Positions 1-5,103 of a DNA stretch of 13,742 nt are shown here, piece by piece; positions within the stretch are counted from its first letter, which is position 1; the number at the start of each line of letters is the position of its first letter. The notes beneath the pieces are model-generated. The model was given only the letters and a program-made list of their open reading frames with translations. It did no database searches and was not told the origin of the DNA. The DNA comes from Bog-877 sp049518775. Lineage in GTDB: Bacteria > Chloroflexota > Dormibacteria > Aeolococcales > Bog-877. The translations under genes were made by a program, and so were the position numbers. Location: NCBI GenBank assembly GCA_049518775.1, contig JBEKRL010000080.1, positions 1 through 13,742 of the forward strand. Reading direction: 5' to 3'.

Positions 1-1187
1 CCCGAGTAGCCGAACAGGATGACCCGCTCCTTGCCCTCCTCCCTGGCCCGCACCGCCTCGTCGATGGTGGCCCGGATGGCGTGGGCGGTCTCGGGAGCGG
101 GAATGGGGCCCTGGGTCCGGGCGAACTGGATCGCCGCCTCGAAGACCTTGCCCTGGCGATAGGCGGTGGCCCGCATCCGCCCCGCCTTGACCAGGTTGGA
201 GATGATCGGGGCAGCTCCGTGGTAGCGCAACCCGCCAGCGTGGATGGAGGGCGGGATGAAATCGTGCCCGAGGGTGTACATGGCCAGCAGCGGGGTCATG
301 CCCACGCTGTCGCCGAAGTCATATTCGAACTTGCCCTCAGTGAGAGTGGGACAGACGGAGGGCTCCACCGCCAGCAACTCCACCTCGGGGTCGGTCACGA
401 AGGGGAGCGCCAGGCCGCCGAAGTTGGATCCACCACCGACGCAGCCGATCACCAGATCGGGCTTCTCCTCGCCGGCGAGCTGGAGCTGTTCCTTGGCCTC
501 CAGACCGATCACGGTCTGGTGGAGGAGGACGTGGTTCAGCACCGATCCCAGGCAGTAGTGGGAGTCCTCTCTGCCGACCGCGTCCCGGACCGCATCGGTA
601 ATGGCGGTCCCCAGGGAACCGGGGTGGTCGGGGTCGTCGATTGGGGAGGGCACCACCTGGCCCCCCCAAGTCTCAATCATCACCCGCCGGTATGGCTTCT
701 GCTGGTACGAGGCGCGGACCATGTAGACCTTGCATTCGAGTCCGAAGAACGCGCAGGCGTAGGCGAGGGCGCTGCCCCACTGCCCGGCGCCGGTCTCGGT
801 GGTGAGGCGCTTCACTCCCTCGGCCTTGTTGTAGAAGGCCTGGGGGACAGCGGTGTTGGGCTTGTGAGAGCCGGCCGGTGAGACCGACTCATCCTTGAAG
901 TAGATCCGGGCCGGGGTTTCCAGCGCTTGCTCCAGGCGGCGTGCCCGGACCAGCGGGGTGGGCCGCCACAGCCGGAGGATGTCTAGCACCTCGCCAGGGA
1001 TGTCGATGTAGCTTTCCAACGAGACTTCCTGGCCGATGAGCGCCATGGGGAAGAGCGGGGCCAGCAGGTCTGGGGTCGCCGGCTCGCGGGTTCCCGGGTG
1101 CAGCGGCGGCTGCAGGGGCTCCGGCAGGTCCGGAACCACGTTGTACCAAGCTTCCGGTAGGCGGTCTGACGGCATGGTCCAGCGCAT
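1..1187 (-). CDS. trpB: TrpB2-type tryptophan synthase beta chain-like PLP enzyme (3' end cut by window edge)
   Basis: A fold-type II PLP enzyme that would join indole to serine to make tryptophan, or do related beta-replacement or deamination chemistry. About 395 residues are visible and the frame is open to the left edge. The last visible residues (VILFGYSG) match the region shortly before the C-terminus of TrpB2 proteins, so only a few tens of residues are missing. Seen: PLP-lysine motif SHKPN (Lys109), ETGAGQWG (residues 131-138, catalytic Glu131) and phosphate-binding GGGSNFGG (251-258). The long N-terminal extension and the ETGAGQWG motif point to TrpB2 rather than the TrpA-bound TrpB1. 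The start at 1187 has GGAGGA five bases upstream; an in-frame ATG at 1175 is the alternative. It lies downstream of the Lrp-type regulator on the same strand, after a 259-base gap with hairpins. No trpA or other trp gene is visible. Family is confident; physiological substrate is open. Confidence 0.93.
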   Translation of the reverse strand, partial: MRWTMPSDRLPEAWYNVVPDLPEPLQPPLHPGTREPATPDLLAPLFPMALIGQEVSLESYIDIPGEVLDILRLWRPTPLVRARRLEQALETPARIYFKDESVSPAGSHKPNTAVPQAFYNKAEGVKRLTTETGAGQWGSALAYACAFFGLECKVYMVRASYQQKPYRRVMIETWGGQVVPSPIDDPDHPGSLGTAITDAVRDAVGREDSHYCLGSVLNHVLLHQTVIGLEAKEQLQLAGEEKPDLVIGCVGGGSNFGGLALPFVTDPEVELLAVEPSVCPTLTEGKFEYDFGDSVGMTPLLAMYTLGHDFIPPSIHAGGLRYHGAAPIISNLVKAGRMRATAYRQGKVFEAAIQFARTQGPIPAPETAHAIRATIDEAVRAREEGKERVILFGYS

Positions 1188-1266
1188 CTGTGTCCTCCCG
1201 TTCCCCGAGCGGTTGCTCATGGAATTGTCACTGGCCGGACGCTAGTCGTGCAGTGTTGATCGTTGA

Positions 1267-1284
1267 CCGGCCTCACCTGGCCGG
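1267..1284 (-). promoter_or_regulatory. Hairpin in the trpB2 upstream region
   Basis: Perfect inverted repeat with arms CCGGCC and GGCCGG around a six-base loop, 80 bases upstream of the trpB2 start. In the minus-strand transcript the loop reads AGGTGA. No T-run follows in either direction, so it is not a classical intrinsic terminator. The core is shared with the hairpin at 1326-1345, so one arm of each could pair with the other hairpin. Attenuator-like behaviour is inference. Confidence 0.45.
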
Positions 1285-1325
1285 CTGCGAGCAGCCCGGG
1301 CGGTGGCTCTGAGACTGGATGCCCA

Positions 1326-1345
1326 TGGCCGGACCTCGCCGGCCA
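1326..1345 (-). terminator. Candidate terminator or leader hairpin after the Lrp-type gene
   Basis: Perfect inverted repeat with seven-base arms TGGCCGG and CCGGCCA and a six-base loop (CGAGGT on the minus strand), about 100 bases downstream of the regulator's stop codon and 140 bases upstream of trpB2. The stem is strong and GC-rich, but no U-run follows on the minus strand. A non-canonical actinobacterial terminator or the first half of a two-hairpin leader both fit. The rest of the 1188-1446 gap holds another TGGCCGG copy at 1232-1238 and no convincing promoter. Confidence 0.45.
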
Positions 1346-1446
1346 GAAAACCGGAGCGGATCAGCGGGCAGCTCCTCTCAATCTCTCGGCGGGAGGATCC
1401 AGACCAGCGGTGCAGCCGGTGGCCCGCCAAGGCAGGCTCACCGAGC

Positions 1447-2052
1447 TCAGCCTCCCTCTGGGGCAGCGTCGTGATTGCCGAGATGGCCGCGGTCGGCCGC
1501 AGTCGCGCTCAGGAGCGACTCGGCCAGCTCCACGTCGAAGGCCTTGGGAGGCAGCTCCCCGAGGCAGATCAGGGTTTCCGTTCGGTGGATGCCGGGAACC
1601 TGCCAGATCTTCTCGAAGAGGCAGCGACGGAGGTGGTTCTGGTCGGTGGCGCGCAGCCGGATCAGGAGGTCCGAGTCCCCAGTGACCACCTCGACCTGCT
1701 CGACCTCCGGCACCTTGCGAAGCTCCTCCACTACCAGGTTCGTCTCGGCGCCTTGAACCGAGAACACTCGGACGTAGGCCAGCAGCCCGTAGTCAAGTCG
1801 GCCCCAGTCCACCTCGGCCCGGTAGCCGCGCACAATCCCGAGCCGCTCCAGTCGGGCGATCCGCTCGCCCACTGCCGGAGCGGACATTCGGACCTCGCGG
1901 GCGATGTGGCGCAGCGAGCGGCGGGCGTCGCGCAGGAGTTGCACCAGGATCGAGAGATCGGTCCGATCGAGGCTGCCGCTGGGGGCCCGGAGCCGGTCCG
2001 GGCCTGGGACAGCCGACGCATCAAACTCCAGGCGGTAGGCAGGTCCGACCAT
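1447..2052 (-). CDS. Lrp/AsnC-family transcriptional regulator
   Basis: A DNA-binding regulator of the feast/famine type, usually responding to an amino acid. From the ATG at 2052 it is 201 residues: an N-terminal winged helix-turn-helix (about 29-80, beginning LDRTDLSILVQL, recognition region SAPAVGERIARLERLGIV) and a C-terminal RAM ligand-binding domain (about 88-165, with VVTGDSDLLIRL and VPGIHRTET). The family is usually 150-170 residues; the extra length is a 28-residue N-terminal stretch and a short C-terminal tail. The start is uncertain. GTG at 2079 (AGGA upstream) and ATG at 2121 (GGAG four bases upstream) are in frame, but codons between 2121 and 2052 look non-coding (ATA, AGG, low third-position GC), so 2052 is preferred. 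It sits between trpB2, same strand, and a divergent cupin, and may control one or both sides. The effector is not identifiable. Confidence 0.9.
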   Translation of the reverse strand: MVGPAYRLEFDASAVPGPDRLRAPSGSLDRTDLSILVQLLRDARRSLRHIAREVRMSAPAVGERIARLERLGIVRGYRAEVDWGRLDYGLLAYVRVFSVQGAETNLVVEELRKVPEVEQVEVVTGDSDLLIRLRATDQNHLRRCLFEKIWQVPGIHRTETLICLGELPPKAFDVELAESLLSATAADRGHLGNHDAAPEGG

Positions 2053-2078
2053 CACATGGGTAGGGGCTTTGGCCGTCA

Positions 2079-2100
2079 CGACCGTCCTATGGGACTGTCG
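2079..2100. promoter_or_regulatory. Imperfect palindrome, candidate operator between the regulator and the cupin
   Basis: Arms CGACCGTCC and GGACTGTCG around TATG match as an inverted repeat at 8 of 9 positions. It lies 27 bases upstream of the preferred regulator start, in the gap between the divergent genes. The half-site ACCGTCCT recurs at 2131-2138, exactly 50 bases away. Size and place fit an Lrp-family binding site, so autoregulation and control of the cupin are plausible. If the regulator starts at 2121 instead, the palindrome would be inside its coding sequence. Confidence 0.45.
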
Positions 2101-2120
2101 CGTGCCCACTTCGGCTATCA

Positions 2121-2151
2121 TTCCGCTCCAACCGTCCTCAACCCGACGGAA
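2121..2151. promoter_or_regulatory. Second inverted-repeat cluster upstream of the cupin
   Basis: This stretch holds TTCCG (2121-2125) facing CGGAA (2147-2151) and, nested inside, CCGTC (2132-2136) facing GACGG (2145-2149). It also carries the second copy of ACCGTCCT (2131-2138). It may be a second regulator site in the divergent promoter region. The arms are short and could arise by chance. I could not identify -35/-10 boxes for either gene. Confidence 0.3.
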
Positions 2152-2226
2152 CGGTCGCCGGGCGGCTGAGCGGGAGGGGAGCCGGGGCGGGCTGCAATGG
2201 AAGGGCCAATTGGAGGGGTCACCGGC

Positions 2227-2649
2227 ATGAGCATGGCCAAGGACTACGTAGCAGACCCTGGCTCGGACAGGGCGGCGGTGGGTCGCGGGCGCTTCTTGGA
2301 CCTGGCCAGGGACGTGGACGCGGTCATCCTCGTGCCCGGCCTGGTGCACCGTCCCGCCCTGGGCGAGTCGACCATGCTCGCGTCCGTCGAATTCGCACCC
2401 CACTCCGTGTCCCCACTGCACGCCCACGAAGAGGAGCAGATCACCGTGGTGGTGAAGGGCGAGGTGGACTTTGAGATCGACGGAGAGATCCGCTCCCTGG
2501 GGCCAGGGATGGTGGCCCTGGTCCCCGCCAACGTACCCCATGGCGCCCGTACCGGGGAGTCCAGCTGCCTGGCGTACGACGTGTTCCATCCGCCCCGCCA
2601 GGCGCTGCTGGCCGCAGCCCGGAAGGCCTCACCCGGGGCTCCGACGTAG
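2227..2649 (+). CDS. Small single-domain cupin protein
   Basis: A 140-residue protein with one cupin beta-barrel, which normally holds one metal ion. Cupin motif 1 is seen as PLHAHEEEQITVVVKGE (63-79) with ligands His65, His67 and Glu70. Motif 2 is LGPGMVALVPANVPHGA (91-107) with His105 as the fourth ligand. No second domain or signal peptide is present. The start is chosen at 2227 because GGAGGGG (2212-2218) lies eight bases upstream; ATGs at 2197 and 2233 are alternatives. It is divergent from the Lrp-type regulator, with a palindrome between them, so control by that regulator is likely. Small cupins serve as isomerases, dioxygenases or sensors and sequence alone does not decide. It may belong with the catabolic genes downstream, but a 369-base gap separates them. 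Confidence 0.85.
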   Translation: MSMAKDYVADPGSDRAAVGRGRFLDLARDVDAVILVPGLVHRPALGESTMLASVEFAPHSVSPLHAHEEEQITVVVKGEVDFEIDGEIRSLGPGMVALVPANVPHGARTGESSCLAYDVFHPPRQALLAAARKASPGAPT

Positions 2650-3018
2650 CGCCGGTGGAACTCCACTTGCGGAACCGGTGGGCCATCATGAACGGCGGCG
2701 CCGAGGTGCGGGGGCGGTGGTCACGGAGGTGACCCAGCGAGGACGGGCGAAGTGGTCTGCTACCTCCCGCGTCGTGCGGCGGGGGCTTTGGCACGTACCT
2801 GCGACTGAGCCGGGAGTGAGGTGGATCTCCGGCACAACGGCGGGTCCGCGGCGACCGGGCTTGGGTGAGGGGGAGCGCGAGGTCGCCCGGATGGGGAATG
2901 ACAGTGCGCCCCTGGGTACGTGGACGCCGCCCGAATCAGGGGATTTTGAAAAGTTCAGGCCACGTTTGGGAACGGGCGCGTGCCTCAAACTCCAAAAGAA
3001 TGGAGGGGACGAGAAGCA
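2650..3018 (+). other. 369-base non-coding gap upstream of the binding-protein gene
   Basis: No convincing gene here: open frames are short or arginine/proline-rich and look like GC-rich shadows. It holds an inverted repeat at 2719-2734 and one AT-rich patch at 2943-2953 containing TTGAAA (2946-2951). No -10 box stands at 16-18 bases from that hexamer, so I do not call a promoter, though transcription of the downstream row most likely starts in this gap. A strong Shine-Dalgarno, GGAGGGG at 3002-3008, ends it. Confidence 0.5.
2719..2734. repeat. Inverted repeat GGTCAC-N4-GTGACC
   Basis: Perfect six-base arms around GGAG, starting 69 bases after the cupin stop. It could be an operator for a dimeric regulator or a short hairpin closing the cupin transcript. 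There is no U-run and the stem is short, so the operator reading is slightly preferred. Confidence 0.35.
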
Positions 3019-4962
3019 GTGCGGATAACTTCAAGATCGACGGTCTGGCGGATAGCCGGGGCGGCCGCTGCCATCGCCCTGCTGGCGACCGCTCTGGGCA
3101 GCGCTACGACCCAAGCCAAGTCGAGTGGTGGGGGAACTGTCACCTTTGCTGAGCTCGCCGGCACACCGCCCACTTACATCTCACCTCTGATGAGCGGTGA
3201 GCGCGAGTCCAATGCCAACCTCTATCAGTTCTCCAACTTCATGTACCTCCCGTTGTACTGGTTTGGAGAGAACGGCGAACCGGTGCTCAACAAGGCGCTC
3301 AGCGTGGCCTACCCTCCGGTCTTCTCCGACAATGATCAGGTGGCCACGGTCACTCTGAAGCACTGGGTCTGGTCCGACGGCCAGCCGATCACGGCCCGCG
3401 ACGTCATCTTGTGGATGAACCTGCTGAGCGCGGTTACCGACCCCGACGCCCCCGCCGTCGGCAGCAGCAGCCAGCCCGGTCCGGGTTGGTTCGCCTCGGT
3501 CCCCGGGGGCTTCCCCCAGAACGTCGTCAGTTACACCCAGACAGGGACCTACACCCTGGTATTCAACTTGAACGCTTCCTATAACCCCACCTGGTTCCTC
3601 TTCAACGAACTGAGCCAGGTCTACCCGCTGCCCCAGGCCGCTTGGGACGAGCTCTCCAGGAGCGGTCCGATAGGCGACTATGACGCCTCCGCCGAGGCCC
3701 GGACCACCATCCCCGGCACCAGCCCGGCCTCCTACATCCCGGCCGAGCCGGGGACGGCGACCAGTGGCGCCCTGGGAGTGGCGGCATTCATCAACGACCA
3801 GTCCTCGAACATCAGCGCCTACGCCACCAACCCCCTGTGGAAGACGGTCGACGGGCCCTTCACCCTGGCCCAGTTCACCACCGACGGGTACGCCAAGTTC
3901 GTGCCCAACCGGAACTACTCGGGGTCGCCGAAGCCCAAGCTTGCGGCGTTCGAAGAGCTGCCCTTCACTACCAATGCGGCCGAGTTCAACGCCCTGCGCA
4001 GCGGCAGCGTGACCATCGGCTACATGCCCAGTGAGGACTACGGCCAGAAGGCAGCCCTCGAGAAGAACGACGGTTTGGACTTCAACCCCTGGTACCTCTT
4101 TGGGTTCGCCTACATCGGCTACAACTTCACCAGTCCGACGGTCGGCCCAATATTCCAGCAGCTCTACTTCCGCCAGGCCATGCAGTCACTCCTGAATCAG
4201 GAGGAGTTCATCAAGGAGTACAACGACGGGGTCGGGGCCATCGATAACGGCCCGGTCCCCACCTATCCGCCCAACAACCCCGACGAGAGCTCGCTGGAGG
4301 CCCACGGCCAAGTCTATCCCTACGATCCCACCAAAGCGGTGAGCCTGCTCCGGGCGAACGGGTGGAAGGTGGAGCCGGGTGGCACCAGCTACTGCGCCAC
4401 GCCGGGCACCGGAGCGGGTGAATGCGGAAGTGGGATCAGGCAGGGGGAGCAGGCCAACTTCGGCATGATCCTGGCCACCGGAAGCCCCGAGTCCACCAAC
4501 GAGATGGCGGCCTACCAGTCCACCTTGAAGGAGAAGGCGGGGATCGGTCTCACCGTCAAGCAGGAGCCCTTCGCCACGGTGATCGCCACCATGGACGACG
4601 GCTGCACCTATGCGACGCCTTGCACCAACTGGGACCTCGCCAACTGGGACTACGGCTGGAGCTACAGTCCTGACTACTTCCCGACCGGGGAGGAGATCTT
4701 CGAGACCGGCGCCGCCAGCGACGTCGGGGACTATTCCAGCCCCATCGACGACGCCAACATTCTGGCCACCAACACCGCGCCCACAGCCAGCGCCGAGCAC
4801 GCGGCCTTGGTCAAGTACGAGAACTTCCTGGCTGAGAACCTGCCCTGCCTGTATATGCCCAACGTGCCGCTGCAGTTCACGATGTACAAGAAGGATCTCA
4901 AGGGCTTCCTTCCCCAGGACGTCTACGACATCCTCTATCCCCAGGACTACTCCATCGGCTAG
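3019..4962 (+). CDS. Secreted peptide-type ABC transporter substrate-binding protein (SBP_bac_5 family)
   Basis: A 647-residue extracytoplasmic binding protein of the DppA/OppA class, capturing a peptide or similar compound outside the membrane. From GTG 3019 it has a Sec signal peptide: basic RITSRSTVWR, a hydrophobic AGAAAAIALLATALG stretch and a likely cleavage after TTQA near residue 33. No lipobox cysteine is seen. Family features: SDGQPITARDVILWMN (LKHWVWSDG region), FRQAMQSLLNQEEFIKE, YPYDPTKAVSLLRANGW, and a late WDYGWSYSPDYFPTGEEIF segment. GTG 3019 is chosen because GGAGGGG (3002-3008) precedes it; an in-frame GTG at 2980 adds 13 residues without a Shine-Dalgarno. Cysteines at 459, 469, 529, 535 and 610 could form disulfides. 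No permease or ATPase gene is in the window, so it is an orphan here. It heads the row of hydrolases and dehydrogenases, suggesting it delivers their substrate. Ligand unknown. Confidence 0.93.
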   Translation: MRITSRSTVWRIAGAAAAIALLATALGSATTQAKSSGGGTVTFAELAGTPPTYISPLMSGERESNANLYQFSNFMYLPLYWFGENGEPVLNKALSVAYPPVFSDNDQVATVTLKHWVWSDGQPITARDVILWMNLLSAVTDPDAPAVGSSSQPGPGWFASVPGGFPQNVVSYTQTGTYTLVFNLNASYNPTWFLFNELSQVYPLPQAAWDELSRSGPIGDYDASAEARTTIPGTSPASYIPAEPGTATSGALGVAAFINDQSSNISAYATNPLWKTVDGPFTLAQFTTDGYAKFVPNRNYSGSPKPKLAAFEELPFTTNAAEFNALRSGSVTIGYMPSEDYGQKAALEKNDGLDFNPWYLFGFAYIGYNFTSPTVGPIFQQLYFRQAMQSLLNQEEFIKEYNDGVGAIDNGPVPTYPPNNPDESSLEAHGQVYPYDPTKAVSLLRANGWKVEPGGTSYCATPGTGAGECGSGIRQGEQANFGMILATGSPESTNEMAAYQSTLKEKAGIGLTVKQEPFATVIATMDDGCTYATPCTNWDLANWDYGWSYSPDYFPTGEEIFETGAASDVGDYSSPIDDANILATNTAPTASAEHAALVKYENFLAENLPCLYMPNVPLQFTMYKKDLKGFLPQDVYDILYPQDYSIG

Positions 4963-5025
4963 ACGTGACACCACGCGTTTGAGCGGAGGGCAGCCACCAC
5001 CGAGGGTTCGCCGCCCAGGACCGGG

Positions 5026-5073
5026 GTCCGGCCGCAAGGCCGGGCCTTGGTCTGGCCCCAGGCCCGGCCGGAC
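5026..5073 (+). promoter_or_regulatory. Strong intercistronic hairpin with two competing folds
   Basis: Between the binding-protein stop (4962) and the fusion gene (5104). Fold A: arms GGCCGGGCCT (5038-5047) and AGGCCCGGCC (5060-5069), ten perfect pairs, with GTCCGGCC (5026-5033) and GGCCGGAC (5066-5073) as an outer alternative partner. Fold B: CCGGCC-GCAA-GGCCGG (5028-5043), closed by a GNRA-type tetraloop. A and B share bases 5038-5043 and exclude each other. No U-run follows. It may stabilise the binding-protein mRNA, partly terminate, or attenuate the downstream genes; the mechanism is inference. Confidence 0.6.
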
Positions 5074-5103
5074 ACCGTAGGCGACCATCACGGAACTCAA
5101 GAC

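Noticed and set aside
81..881. A 266-residue plus-strand frame over the trpB2 gene
   Set aside because: The minus strand encodes an unbroken TrpB2 with PLP motifs; the plus frame is glycine-rich without motifs.
1242..1430. A 62-codon minus-strand frame in the trpB2 leader with two Trp codons, considered as an attenuation leader peptide
   Set aside because: The Trp codons are not adjacent, the frame is long and arginine-rich, and no Shine-Dalgarno supports it.
2053..2589. Upstream extension of the Lrp-type regulator to about 380 residues
   Set aside because: The frame is open, but it would run antisense through the cupin gene, has no domain, and its codons upstream of 2052 look non-coding.
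2946..2951. TTGAAA as a -35 box for the binding-protein gene
   Set aside because: No -10-like hexamer lies 16-18 bases downstream, so a promoter cannot be supported.
2686..2988. A 100-residue minus-strand frame in the gap before the binding-protein gene
   Set aside because: Proline/arginine/serine-rich with no domain and no ribosome-binding site.
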